DNA of 64,000 nt from Bernardetia sp963719525. GTDB taxonomy: Bacteria; Bacteroidota; Bacteroidia; Cytophagales; Bernardetiaceae. Made by a program: the position numbers and the translations under genes. The stretch lies in NCBI GenBank assembly GCA_963719525.1, contig CAVRCG010000001.1:1364001-1428000 (forward strand), read 5' to 3'. Shown here piece after piece: positions 36,046-45,540 of this stretch (the stretch's first letter is position 1; each line of letters opens with the position of its first letter). The notes below the pieces were generated by a model. It had not been told where the DNA came from and made no database searches. It saw only the letters and a program-made list of their open reading frames with translations.

Positions 36046-36620
36046 AAGATTATTCAAACGCTTTGGTTGCACTCTTAAAAGGTGTGGTTTATAGTAGAAA
36101 TGAAAAAACGTGGGACGAAATTATAAATCCGACCAATACAAAAGACATTCAAAATTACTTTGCTGACATTAATCTTGATGTAATTATCAACAAAGAAGAA
36201 GGTTTTGCTTATCTAAAACAAAAAGTAGAAGAGGAAGATGCAGACCAAAATGAGCCAAAAATTACTAATCTGATTGAAAAACGACAACTCAATTTTCATG
36301 TTTCTCTTTTGTGTCTTCTTCTGCGAAAACATTTGATAGAAAACGATAGAGAAGGCGATCAGTTGCAAGCCATTCTATCAAAAAAGGATATTCTTAAAGA
36401 ATTAAAGCCTTTTTATTCCGAAACAACAAACGAACCCAAACAAGCCAAAAAGATAGAGGCTGCCATTACGAAACTGGTAAAAGAAGGTTTTTTGAGAAAA
36501 ATGAAAACAGAAGAAGAGCAATATGAAATTAATAGAATAATAAAGGCATTTGTAGATGCTGATATTATTCAAGATTATTTAGAAAAATTACAAACTTATA
36601 CAGAGCAAAATCCTCAATAG
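36042..36620 (+). CDS. jetB: Wadjet anti-plasmid protein JetB (DUF4194)
   Basis: The 192-residue KITE-like (MukE-like) winged-helix subunit has family blocks NALVALLKGVVYSRNEKTWDEI, IQNYFADINLDVIINKEEGFAYLK, LSLLCLLLRKHLI-type helix (VSLLCLLLRKHLIEND) and a C-terminal winged helix (ITKLVKEGFLRKMKTEEEQYEINRIIKAFVDADII). ATG 36042 was chosen over an upstream TTG because it overlaps the jetA stop as ATGA. It ends 9 bases before jetC. It binds JetA to complete the condensin-like core. Confidence 0.9.
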   Translation: MKDYSNALVALLKGVVYSRNEKTWDEIINPTNTKDIQNYFADINLDVIINKEEGFAYLKQKVEEEDADQNEPKITNLIEKRQLNFHVSLLCLLLRKHLIENDREGDQLQAILSKKDILKELKPFYSETTNEPKQAKKIEAAITKLVKEGFLRKMKTEEEQYEINRIIKAFVDADIIQDYLEKLQTYTEQNPQ

Positions 36621-36628
36621 AGTAGAAT

Positions 36629-39600
36629 ATGAATCAATTAGAAGTATCAAACGATGACACAAAAGTAGGTTACCGTTTAGAATCTATGGAAGTTTTGAAT
36701 TGGGGAACTTTCGACAAAAAAGTATGGAAAATAGAACCTAACGGACATACAGCATTGCTTACAGGCGATGTAGGCTCTGGAAAATCTACTCTTGTCGATG
36801 CCATTACTTGTCTAATTGTTCCTCACGACAAAATTATTTTCAACAAATCAGCAGGTGCAGAACGTAAAGAGAGAAGTTTAGCTTCTTACATAAAAGGAGA
36901 GTATAAAAATGTAAAGAATTCGGATATGAGTTCTAGAGAAAAGGCTGTTTCTCTGCGCTACAATTCTAAAGAACATACTACATTTAGTGTTTTGATTGCC
37001 AATTTTAGTAATAAGGGATATAATTCTGTAATAGCTTTAGCACAGGTTTTTTGGATAGAAAATGGGAAAGTAAAGAAACTTTTATTGATTAGAGAGAAAG
37101 AAAAATTATCTATTCAAGAGCATTTTAGTGATATAAAAAACCCAAAAGACTTACGGAAAAATATAAAATCACTTTCTAATCTAGAGATTTTTGATAGTTT
37201 TTCGTCTTACAGCCAAAAGTTTAGGCACTTATTTGGAATGAATTCGAAACAAGCTATTGATTTATTTTATCAAACCGTTTCGATGAAATCGGTGGCTAGT
37301 TTGAATACATTTGTAAAAGAACAAATGCTTGAACAAACAAATATCAAAGAAAAAATAGAACAACTCAAAAAGCAGTTTGACAATCTGAATAGAGCACATC
37401 AAGCTGTTTTGATGGCTAGAAAAAAGAAAGAAGCTTTATTTCCTTTGCAAGAACTAGATAAAGAATTGAAATCATTACAGAAAGAGCAAGAGAGAATAAA
37501 GATTTTTCTGGAAGCAATGCCAAGTTATTTTGCTACTCAAAAAGTGATTTTTTTAGAACAAGAAATAAAAAAGAGTGAGGAAAAACTAAATCGTTTAGAG
37601 AATAAAATAGATGAAATAAAAATTTTATTAGAAGAGCATAGAAATAATCAAGCTGAAATTAGACAGTTGATTGCTTTGAATGGAGGAGATAGATTAAAAC
37701 AAATAGAAAGAGAAATACAAATAAAAGAAACGACTAAAAAACAGAAAAGTAAAAGGCACGAAAAATATTCTTCTTTGACAACTAGTTTAGAGTTTGAAAA
37801 TTCTCAAAACGAACAAAGTTTTTTCAAAAATAGAGATGCAGCAACTCAAAAGGTAAAAGAATTAAGTAAAGAATCTGATAATTTGCTTCAACTATTTGCA
37901 GAGCAAACCAGTAAAAACACCAATTTAAAACAGGAAATTCAGACAGAAAAAAAGGAATTAGAATCATTGAAGACTAGAGAAAACCAAATCCCTCTTCCTT
38001 TTTTAGAGCTTAGAGAAATTTTGTCTCAAAAATTGAATATTGATACTAAAGAAATTCCGTTTGCAGGAGAGTTATTGAAAGTCCATGAAGATGAAAAAGA
38101 GTGGGAAGCTGCACTAGAAAGGCTTTTGAAAAGTTTTGGAATGAGTATGCTTGTTCCTCAAAATCATTATGCTCAAATAAGTAAATATATCAACGAAACA
38201 ACACTCAAAGACCGAAAAAATAAAGGTTTGCGATTAGAATTTATAAAGATAGATTTACCATTTTCTCAAAACTCCACTTCTAATTATTCCATTGAAGATG
38301 ATTCTGCTGTTTATAAAATTGAAATCAAAAATTCTATTTTTTATGATTGGTTGGAAAATCAAATCCAGCAGCGTTTTAATTATAGATGTGTTGATTTTGA
38401 GGAATTTAAAAAAATTCCTAATTACGTCATTACCAAAAAAGGATTTTACAAATTGAATAAAAACCATCACATAAAAGACGATAGAAAAGAGTTATGGGAT
38501 AGAAGAAATTTTATTTTGGGTTGGAAAAATGAAGAAAAAATCAGAGCTGTAGAAAAAAACTTGAATGATTTGCAGCAGCAGCAAGAAACATTATATCATT
38601 TAATCAACGAAAATAATTTACAAAGGGAAGCCAACAAACAAAAAGAGAAGAATCTAAATGAACTGATAAATTTTGAGGATTGGTTTGAGCTAAATTGGCA
38701 AGATGAAGCAAAAGTAATTTTGAGTTTGGAAAAAGAACGAGAAGAAATAAAAGGTAAAAGTGATGTTTTTGAAATCTTAGAAAAAAAAGCAGAACTAGAA
38801 AGCAACAAAATAGCAGAATTAGAAACTCAAAAAAGCAAATTAGAAAAAGAAACAGGTGCAGAAGAAGACAGAGTAAAGCAAAATAAAGTAGAAATTAGAA
38901 CAGAAATGCAATTATCAAAAACGCTTACAGAAGAGCAAAAAGAAATTTATTATCCAATCATAAAATCAGAAGTAAAAGCAACTTTACAAAATAGAAAAGA
39001 TGTAACAAACAAAGAAAATGAACTAAGAAAAACGATTAGAGAAAAAGGAGATACTATAATTTCTAAGATAAACACCAATACAAACAGGATAATCAAATCT
39101 ATGCAAAACTATAAAAACGAGTTTGCAGCCGATGCCTTGGAACTCTCTGTAGAAATAGATTCTATTGGAGAATATGTAGAAAAATTAGAAGACGTAATTG
39201 GTAATGATTTGCCAAAACATGAAGCAACTTTCAAAGAAAGACTAAATCAAAGTACATTACAAGATTTATTTATTTTTCATAATGAATTAGAACAAAGTCA
39301 AAAATCGATTATTGATAAAATAAGTGAGATTAATACACATTTAAGAAATATAGAATTTAATCAAGGCACATACATCGAACTCGTTTCTGATAAGAATAAA
39401 GATATACGAATAAAAGCCTTTAAAGCAGATTTGAAAGCCTGTTTGGAGAACATTAGCGACCTAACCGATGCTTATGCAGAATATAGATTTGAGCAGGTAC
39501 AGAAACTTTTGAATAAATTTAGAAGCAACGAAAACAAGGATATCGAATGGACGAAAATAGTAACTGATGTTAGAAATTGGTTTGATTTCGGAGCAAGTGA

Positions 39601-40006
39601 AAAATATATCGATGATAATTCTGAAAAGGAATTTTATGCAGGAAGTTCTGGTAAATCAGGAGGACAAAAAGAAAAGTTAGCCTATACCATTATTGCATCT
39701 TCTTTAGCGTATCAATTTGGATTACATCACAAAGAAGCAAATAGCAAATCTTTTCGTTTTGCTGTAATAGATGAAGCCTTCGGAAAAGGAAGCGACTCGA
39801 GTGCAGAATATGGATTAGAACTTTTCAAAAAATTAAATCTTCAACTTCTCATTGTTACTCCTTTGCAGAAGATTCAAATCATTGAAAATTACATTAGTGC
39901 AGTACATTATGTGTCAAATACAGAAGGAAATAATTCGCAAATTTCTAATTTAAGTGTAGAAGAATACAAAGCAGAAAAACAAAGACAAAACGAATTTGAA
40001 AACTAA
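36629..40006 (+). CDS. jetC: Wadjet SMC-like ATPase JetC
   Basis: The 1125-residue MukB/SMC-type ATPase has Walker A GDVGSGKST at residues 46-54. A long coiled coil runs about 300-460 and 620-960 (Lys/Glu/Gln rich) with a hinge-like ordered segment between (about 470-600: EIPFAGELLKVHEDEKEWEAALE). The ABC signature KSGGQKEKL is near 1010 and Walker B FAVIDEAFGKG near 1047, followed by LLIVTPLQKIQIIE. ATP-driven loop extrusion lets the complex recognise small closed circular DNA and present it for cleavage (known for JetABCD). All catalytic motifs appear intact. Confidence 0.95.
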   Translation: MNQLEVSNDDTKVGYRLESMEVLNWGTFDKKVWKIEPNGHTALLTGDVGSGKSTLVDAITCLIVPHDKIIFNKSAGAERKERSLASYIKGEYKNVKNSDMSSREKAVSLRYNSKEHTTFSVLIANFSNKGYNSVIALAQVFWIENGKVKKLLLIREKEKLSIQEHFSDIKNPKDLRKNIKSLSNLEIFDSFSSYSQKFRHLFGMNSKQAIDLFYQTVSMKSVASLNTFVKEQMLEQTNIKEKIEQLKKQFDNLNRAHQAVLMARKKKEALFPLQELDKELKSLQKEQERIKIFLEAMPSYFATQKVIFLEQEIKKSEEKLNRLENKIDEIKILLEEHRNNQAEIRQLIALNGGDRLKQIEREIQIKETTKKQKSKRHEKYSSLTTSLEFENSQNEQSFFKNRDAATQKVKELSKESDNLLQLFAEQTSKNTNLKQEIQTEKKELESLKTRENQIPLPFLELREILSQKLNIDTKEIPFAGELLKVHEDEKEWEAALERLLKSFGMSMLVPQNHYAQISKYINETTLKDRKNKGLRLEFIKIDLPFSQNSTSNYSIEDDSAVYKIEIKNSIFYDWLENQIQQRFNYRCVDFEEFKKIPNYVITKKGFYKLNKNHHIKDDRKELWDRRNFILGWKNEEKIRAVEKNLNDLQQQQETLYHLINENNLQREANKQKEKNLNELINFEDWFELNWQDEAKVILSLEKEREEIKGKSDVFEILEKKAELESNKIAELETQKSKLEKETGAEEDRVKQNKVEIRTEMQLSKTLTEEQKEIYYPIIKSEVKATLQNRKDVTNKENELRKTIREKGDTIISKINTNTNRIIKSMQNYKNEFAADALELSVEIDSIGEYVEKLEDVIGNDLPKHEATFKERLNQSTLQDLFIFHNELEQSQKSIIDKISEINTHLRNIEFNQGTYIELVSDKNKDIRIKAFKADLKACLENISDLTDAYAEYRFEQVQKLLNKFRSNENKDIEWTKIVTDVRNWFDFGASEKYIDDNSEKEFYAGSSGKSGGQKEKLAYTIIASSLAYQFGLHHKEANSKSFRFAVIDEAFGKGSDSSAEYGLELFKKLNLQLLIVTPLQKIQIIENYISAVHYVSNTEGNNSQISNLSVEEYKAEKQRQNEFEN

Positions 40007-40017
40007 AATATAATAAA

Positions 40018-41196
40018 ATGATAAATCCTATTGAAATAAAAGAACAATGCACAAAATGGTGGAAAAGTCTAATTATAGCAACAATAAATAAAGAATCCAT
40101 TTTTCCAAAAGAAATAAAGCGAATAGGGAAACCAACAGTAAAATATATTACAGAAGATTATACTAACTTTATTAATGAAACGAAACTTTTGATAAAGCAT
40201 TCGAAGAATGATACTACGAATAAAAAAGGATATAGATTAATTTTTAAAGAAATAAAATCTAATAAAATAGGCAATCAGAGTGTAATAAATCAAATCTATA
40301 TAGATAGTTTAGATGATTTTCTCAAAATCACTAAAAAAGAGAAAGAATATGCTTCTTTAATAAAAAATTTAGAATTAATAAATAAGCAACTTCCTATTTT
40401 GAAAAAATGGCTCATTCAGAATCCATCAAAATTAATAAGTCACATTACGTGGACAGACACATTGAAAGTATGTCATTATTTCCTAAAGAATCCTCAACCA
40501 AACCTTTATGTGAGAGAATTACCTATTGAGGTTCATACCAAATATATCATTGAAAACAGAAGTATATTAGAATCGTTACTAGATTTTTTGATAAAGGATT
40601 ACACAAATCCGTTGATAAAGAAAGCAAAAAATGAAAGAGATTTTTCCGTAAAATTTTATCTTTTACATAATGAGCAGCAAATACGCATACGATTTTTGGA
40701 TAAAAAGTTAATTCTTGCTCAAAATATAGAAGACATGACTATTCCTATTTCAGGATTTAAAGAATTAGAAACCAATGCAAAACTTGTATTTGTTACCGAA
40801 AACATCAAAAATTTCTTAACTCTTCCAAAACTAGAAAACACTATTGCTTTGTGGAGTGGAGGAGGGTTTTCTGTAAGCTATCTAAAAAATATAGAATGGC
40901 TCAAGAGCAAACAGTTTTTATATTGGGGAGATTTAGATGCACAAGGTTTTCATATTTTGCATCAATTCAGAACTTATTTCCCTACTACTATTACTGTAAT
41001 GATGGATAAAGAAACACTATCCAAATTCAAGGCAGAAAAAGGAGAACCAACTGTAGCTTATGATTTACCCACTCTTTCAGAGCAAGAGTTAGAGTTATAC
41101 AATTATCTGCGTGAAAATGATTTTCGCTTAGAACAAGAGAAAATACCAAATATTTATGCAAAAAAAGAAATTGAGAAGGTGTATGAGAATTTATAA
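40018..41196 (+). CDS. jetD: Wadjet nuclease JetD (DUF3322/DUF2220, Toprim fold)
   Basis: The 392-residue protein has an N-terminal DUF3322-like domain (IKEQCTKWWKSLI, LPILKKWLIQNPSKLI, YVRELPIEVHTKYIIENRSIL). The C-terminal Toprim/DUF2220 domain has the conserved glutamate segment VTENIKNFLTLP (about 259-270) and metal-binding WGDLDAQGFHILHQF (GDLDAQG 304-310), as in topoisomerase VI-like nucleases. It cuts the plasmid DNA held by the JetABC motor. It starts 12 bases after jetC. The catalytic residues are present, so the system looks functional. Confidence 0.93.
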   Translation: MINPIEIKEQCTKWWKSLIIATINKESIFPKEIKRIGKPTVKYITEDYTNFINETKLLIKHSKNDTTNKKGYRLIFKEIKSNKIGNQSVINQIYIDSLDDFLKITKKEKEYASLIKNLELINKQLPILKKWLIQNPSKLISHITWTDTLKVCHYFLKNPQPNLYVRELPIEVHTKYIIENRSILESLLDFLIKDYTNPLIKKAKNERDFSVKFYLLHNEQQIRIRFLDKKLILAQNIEDMTIPISGFKELETNAKLVFVTENIKNFLTLPKLENTIALWSGGGFSVSYLKNIEWLKSKQFLYWGDLDAQGFHILHQFRTYFPTTITVMMDKETLSKFKAEKGEPTVAYDLPTLSEQELELYNYLRENDFRLEQEKIPNIYAKKEIEKVYENL

Positions 41197-41311
41197 TTTT
41201 GTGTATTTGTTGGTGTCATTATCCTAAAATACTAACAAAGGGAATGTATTTAAACCCTAAAAATCTAAATTTTTGGCATCTTCTTTAAATACTACAATCA
41301 AGAAAATAAGA

Positions 41312-42155
41312 TTATTCCTTTTTTTCATTTGCATCACTTCTCATCCAAACACTACGTTGAGGAAACGGAATTTCAATACCTGCTTCGTCCATTTTATACT
41401 TTAGTTCTTCTATCAAATCATTATGAACTGCCCAATAATCGGGTGTTTTTGCCCACGAACGAACAGCGATATTGACAGAGTCTATCTCCCAAACTAGTTA
41501 CTACAATAATCGGATTAGAGGGAGCTTCGCCTTCTTTCAAAACTAAAGGATGTGCGCTTGCCGTTCTTGACATAATCTCTTTTGCCGTCCTTATATCATC
41601 GCCATAACTGATTCCGATAGTAATATCAACTCTTCTAATTGGTTCTCTTGAATAATTGGTAATCGGACTGTTTGATAATTCTCCATTCGGAATAATGATA
41701 AGTTTGTTGTCTGTAGTATTCAAAAGCGTATAAAAAATCTGAATTTCTTTTACTGTTCCAGTCATTCCTTTTGCTTCAATAAATTCTCCTATTCGGTAGG
41801 GTTTCAAAAGAATAATCAAAACACCACCAGCAAAATTAGAAAGACTTCCCTGCAACGCCAGACCAATTGCAAGACCAGCAGCACCAATAATGGCAGCAAA
41901 AGAAGTAGTATCAATTCCGACAATAGAAGCCACCACAATAAATAACAAAATCTTCAAAGCAACGCCAATAATACTTGTCAGAAAATTAGCTAAAGCCAAA
42001 TCATGTATTGCTTTGTGTAATGCTTTTCGGATTAATTTGGTTAAGAAATTCACTACAATCCAACCAATAACTAGTGCAACAAGTGCGTAAAGAATTTTTA
42101 AACCATAAGTAAGTAAAAGAGCTTCTATGTTTATCTTCTTAAAATCAAGGTTCAT
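41312..42155 (-). pseudogene. MscS-family mechanosensitive channel, frameshifted
   Basis: Three TM segments (LLTYGLKILYALVALVIGWIVV, ASIIGVA-like TM2, and pore helix SIVGIDTTSFAAIIGAAGLAIGLALQGSLSNFAGGVLIILLKPYRIGEFIEA) are followed by NGELSNSPITNYSREPIRRVDITIGISYGDDI and VVTSLGD. An extra A at about 41481 turns DSSVNIAVRSWAKTPDYW into RLCQYRCSFVG and ends early at 41421. The corrected frame continues IEELKYKMDEAGIEIPFPQR-like to TAA 41312. Corrected length is about 281 residues. It lies just after jetD, convergent with it. Confidence 0.88.
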
Positions 42156-42438
42156 AATTAATAAGTAATGAGTTAGTACAAAACAAAAGATTAGAATAAA
42201 AAAGAAGTAGCTTCAACTAAACTATTGCTTCTTTTCTATGTTTAATCTACAAAGATAATGGAATTGAAATTAGTATTCCAAATTAGTATATACCATCAGC
42301 CCATGTTTGTAAAACCTTTGATGTGTGTTCGTTTTCTCTAAGAAGCATCAAATTTACCTAAATCATACTTCCAAGGAAGCATTTTATTCAGTTTTGAGCA
42401 ACTGAATATAAGATTTTAAGAAAGTAAAATAATAAAAA

Positions 42439-43497
42439 TTGAAAGTCGTTTATCTGCATCGAAAACCACGTAAGTTTGGAAATTTTAGCATCGAATCTTA
42501 TTTTGAAGATATTCGTTCCTACTTGCCTTTTATTTCAGAAAAAATAGAACCTATTGTTTATCAATCTCCTTTTTTTAGTGATGGAATTTTGTTTCGTATC
42601 AAAAATATTATCGATGCAAAGAATCAAACTACAAAACTTAAAAGTGATATTAATCATATTACAGGTGATGTACATTTTTTGACAATGGGATTAACTCCAA
42701 AAAATACAATTTTGACTATTCACGATTGTGCTTTTTTGGAGCAAGAAGGTAATTCTGTAAAAGACAAACTAAAACGAAGGTTCTTAAAAATGTTTTGGTT
42801 GACTCTTCCTGTCAAACAATCTCGTTTTGTTACAGCAGTTTCGGAAGCAACCAAAAGTGAAATTATAAGACATACAAATTGTAATCCTAATAAAATAGTA
42901 GTTATTCCAACTACCATTTCTCCAAAATTTAGGGAAGCAGCGCAAAATTATACTCCAAAAAAATTTAACAAAAAAAAACCTGTTATTTTGCAACTAGGAG
43001 CAGCCTTCAATAAAAACTTAGAACGTCTTTTTGAGTCTTTAGAAAAAATAGATTGCAAACTTCATATTATTGCGCCACTTTCAGAACATCATTTTGAGCT
43101 CCTCAAAAAATACAATATTGATTACCAGCAAGAAGACAAAGTAAGTTTTGAAGACTTAATTTTAGCGTACAAAAACTCTGATTTGGTTTCTTTCGTTTCT
43201 ACTATTGAAGGTTTTGGAATGCCAATTATAGAAGCCCAAACATTGCAAAAACCTATTATTACAAGTACTGTTTCTTCAATGCCTTGGGTAGCTGGACAGA
43301 ACTCGTGTTTGGTAAATCCGTATTCTGTACAAGAAATAAAAGAAGGAATTTTGAAGATTATAGATAAAGAAGACTATAGAAATGAACTTGTCAAAAATGG
43401 ATTGGAAAATATAAAACGATTTAATCCAAAAACTGTAGCTCGTCAGTATGTAGAACTATATGAGAGAATGGAGAACGAAAATGAGAATGGAGAATAA
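42439..43497 (+). CDS. Glycosyltransferase family 4-type (GT-B)
   Basis: The 352-residue protein starts at TTG 42439, giving MKVVYLHRKPRKFGNFSIESYF. The N-domain has TILTIHDCAFLEQEG. The C-domain has PVILQLGAAFNKNLERLFES, then VSFEDLILAYKNSDLVSFVSTIEGFGMPIIEAQ, the E-x7-E nucleotide-sugar motif (the Glu residues in EGFGMPIIE). It transfers a sugar from a nucleotide donor to a surface glycan or lipid. It is followed by a broken second glycosyltransferase, suggesting a degraded glycan locus. Confidence 0.88.
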   Translation: MKVVYLHRKPRKFGNFSIESYFEDIRSYLPFISEKIEPIVYQSPFFSDGILFRIKNIIDAKNQTTKLKSDINHITGDVHFLTMGLTPKNTILTIHDCAFLEQEGNSVKDKLKRRFLKMFWLTLPVKQSRFVTAVSEATKSEIIRHTNCNPNKIVVIPTTISPKFREAAQNYTPKKFNKKKPVILQLGAAFNKNLERLFESLEKIDCKLHIIAPLSEHHFELLKKYNIDYQQEDKVSFEDLILAYKNSDLVSFVSTIEGFGMPIIEAQTLQKPIITSTVSSMPWVAGQNSCLVNPYSVQEIKEGILKIIDKEDYRNELVKNGLENIKRFNPKTVARQYVELYERMENENENGE

Positions 43498-43558
43498 AAA
43501 AATCAAATTCACAGGTTTGTTTGTGGAGCTTCAGTTCTAAAATTAAAATTATTTATTA

Positions 43559-43771
43559 ATGAGTTTACACCTTGTCCATCTTTCTACTCCCAAAAATTAG
43601 CGAGGAGGCGAACAGCAAATTGCCTACTTAGTTACCGAGTTAGATAAAAATCAACAAACAAATCAAACCGTTCTTACTCCTCAAAATTCTTCTTTGTTTG
43701 ATTTTGTAAAAGGTTTTATCCAAACTTGTAAGGAAGCAGAATACAGCAAAGAAGACACTAGAAATCTATAA
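43559..43771 (+). pseudogene. Glycosyltransferase fragment with in-frame TAG
   Basis: The first 13 codons read MSLHLVHLSTPKN, then TAG, then RGGEQQIAYLVTELDK and TVLTPQNSSLFDFV. Homologues have a Trp before RGGEQQ, so TGG became TAG. The frame ends at TAA 43771 after only 71 codons, and no continuation of the C-terminal domain follows, so this is a 5' relic of a GT4 gene. Confidence 0.65.
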
Positions 43772-43804
43772 TAACGTTATGCAAAACAAATTGTAGAGAA
43801 GAAT

Positions 43805-44257
43805 TCAGTTTTCTATTTTTAACTTATCAAAGTTTTTGTTCATAAATTTATCGAAAACATCAAATCCTTTGTATTCTTGTTTACTAATTCCTATTTTTTT
43901 TATCTTTTTAGCTTTGTTTTTTTTGTCTTTAGCAAAACTCACTTCAATTATTTTATAAACATCATTAAACGTCTTTATTTCTACAGCACTCCATTCTTTG
44001 AGTTCTTGGAAAGACCATTTCTTGTTTGGCAAAAATAAATAGGAAGCTATAAGTTCCTTTTTAGAAAAATAAAAATTAATAGGCATAAAAGCAATTTTGA
44101 GAAGCAACAACACAACGATACTTGCAGCAATTCCGATAATCAAAAATTTCCAATTTGAATCTAATGAAAGCGACCAAGCAGCAATTCCAATTACTCCGAC
44201 ACAAAAAACAGCCAAGGAAAATAGGGTTTGAAACTTGAAAGAAAGTTTGTTGTTCAT
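43805..44257 (-). CDS. Two-TM membrane protein with cytoplasmic PH-like domain
   Basis: The 150-residue protein has hydrophobic segments at about 8-30 (LFSLAVFCVGVIGIAAWSL) and 35-60 (FLIIGIAASIVVLLLLKIAFMP), then a soluble part INFYFSKKELIASYLFLPNKKWSFQELKEWSAVEI that reads like the beta start of a PH-like (bPH) domain, and a Lys-rich end. The arrangement of two adjacent TMs plus a small beta domain is common in uncharacterised Bacteroidota proteins. The family name is not recognised. Confidence 0.6.
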   Translation of the reverse strand: MNNKLSFKFQTLFSLAVFCVGVIGIAAWSLSLDSNWKFLIIGIAASIVVLLLLKIAFMPINFYFSKKELIASYLFLPNKKWSFQELKEWSAVEIKTFNDVYKIIEVSFAKDKKNKAKKIKKIGISKQEYKGFDVFDKFMNKNFDKLKIEN

Positions 44258-44350
44258 ACGTTTTTATCACAAATAAATTTATGAGTCTTATTATTATAAA
44301 GTTTAGTATTTTGATACTACACTACTTTTTGAATAGTGAAAATCATTCAA

Positions 44351-44950
44351 TCATTCTTCATCTTTATTTTTATCTTCCTTCAACTCTTCAATCAAATTAG
44401 AAACTGACGAAATTGGTTTTACAGGAATACCATTATTTTCTGGAGGTAATAATTTGTCCACGTATAAAAGTAAAACATCCAAATGAACAAACATTTCTTT
44501 TGCGTGAGGAAGCAATCTCTCACCGTGTGGAAGCAATATTTTACAATGAGGGAGCAACTTTTCAACTTCTGGAAGCAGTACATCTTTGTACTTTAAAAGC
44601 AAATCTGTATAAGGCAATAGCTCATCTATATAAGGTTCGAACAAATGAAAATAAGGTAGTAATTCTTCTGAATGAGGTAAAAGTTGATCTGCATACGGAA
44701 TCAGTTTTTCTGCATGAGGAGCGATTTGATCTGCATAAGGCAAAAGCTGCTCTTTATAGGGCAATAATTTTTCTATATGAGGAGCAAGGACAGAAGATTG
44801 AGGCAACAAACTTTTGGCGTGTGGCATAAACTCGTCTGCATGAAGAAGCAAACGAAGACTATGAGGAAACAAAGAAGGCGCATTCCAGAGCAAACTGGGC
44901 GCATTTTTGGCAAATCCTTTTAATAAATTTCTATACTTTTTATTAGCCAC
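44351..44950 (-). CDS. Protein made of 22 degenerate heptapeptide repeats (LLPHxxK type)
   Basis: The 199-residue protein is built from an unbroken array of 22 heptads from about residue 20 to 173, with consensus L-L-P-[HY]-x-[ED]-x (LLPYADQ, LIPYADQ, LLPHSEE, LLPHGER, LLPHAKE). Position 3 is Pro in most units, position 4 is His or Tyr, and positions 1-2 are Leu, Ile or Phe. A short basic N-terminus (MANKKYRNLLKGF) and an acidic C-terminus (EELKEDKNKDEE) flank it. There is no signal peptide. Regular Pro spacing rules out a continuous coiled coil and suggests a solenoid-like or amphipathic surface-binding structure. Not recognised. Confidence 0.65.
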   Translation of the reverse strand: MANKKYRNLLKGFAKNAPSLLWNAPSLFPHSLRLLLHADEFMPHAKSLLPQSSVLAPHIEKLLPYKEQLLPYADQIAPHAEKLIPYADQLLPHSEELLPYFHLFEPYIDELLPYTDLLLKYKDVLLPEVEKLLPHCKILLPHGERLLPHAKEMFVHLDVLLLYVDKLLPPENNGIPVKPISSVSNLIEELKEDKNKDEE

Positions 44951-45083
44951 TTTTACTTAAAAATAATTAGAAATTAAGAATGTAATTTATTAATTATCTG
45001 AGAGCAAATAATCATATAATTAGAGTAAAACTTTGATAAATCAAATTATAATAAAGATTGTTAGAGTTGATTTAGTAATTTCA

Positions 45084-45129
45084 TTTTTCCATAGCACAGA
45101 GGGCTTGCAAACTCTTTGCTATAGAAAAA
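45084..45129. repeat. Family A palindrome core (degenerate)
   Basis: CCATAGCACAGAGGGCTTGC and AAACTCTTTGCTATAG form an imperfect hairpin with T and A tails, 16 bases past the ridA stop. It probably serves as the ridA terminator. Confidence 0.6.
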
Positions 45130-45144
45130 TAGAACCCTAAAAAA

Positions 45145-45534
45145 TTACTCTTTTGCAGCTACACAAGAAATTTCTACTCTCACATCTTTAGGAAGACGTG
45201 AAACTTCAACAGTTTCTCTAGCAGGAGGATTTTCTTTGAAATATTCTCCATAAGCCTTGTTAATAGCTTGAAAATCATTCATATCTTTTACAAAAATACT
45301 ACATTTTACAATGTTGTAATAAGACAACTCAGCAGCCTCTAAAATTTGTCCTATGTTGTGCATTACTTTATGCGTTTCGTCTTCTATACTTTTACCATCC
45401 TGACCAGTAATTTTTCCAGTCTTTGTGTCCATTGCAATCTGACCAGAAACAAAAAGTGTGTTTCCATTCCAAACAGCTTGACTATACGGACCAATGGGAG
45501 CGGGAGCTTTTTCTGTAAATACAATTCTTGACAT
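45145..45534 (-). CDS. ridA: RidA-family reactive enamine/imine deaminase
   Basis: The 129-residue protein hydrolyses reactive 2-aminoacrylate-type imines made by PLP enzymes. Signature blocks are GPYSQAVWNGNTLFVSGQIAMD, QILEAAELSYYNIVKCSIFVKDM and ARETVEVSRLPKDVRVEISCVAA, with the catalytic Arg near residue 107. The start codon is ATG 45534. The upstream 240 bases are a G-rich repeat tract that separates it from the thiolase. Confidence 0.92.
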   Translation of the reverse strand: MSRIVFTEKAPAPIGPYSQAVWNGNTLFVSGQIAMDTKTGKITGQDGKSIEDETHKVMHNIGQILEAAELSYYNIVKCSIFVKDMNDFQAINKAYGEYFKENPPARETVEVSRLPKDVRVEISCVAAKE

Positions 45535-45540
45535 GTTTTT

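Noticed and set aside
36629..40006. Housekeeping MukB/SbcC
   Set aside because: The gene is packed with DUF3375, DUF4194 and DUF2220 partners in the jetABCD order, which is diagnostic of Wadjet.
44413..44880. 21-bp periodic DNA resembling a CRISPR array
   Set aside because: The period is the codon image of a heptapeptide repeat in one long ORF, and repeats are degenerate with no spacers.
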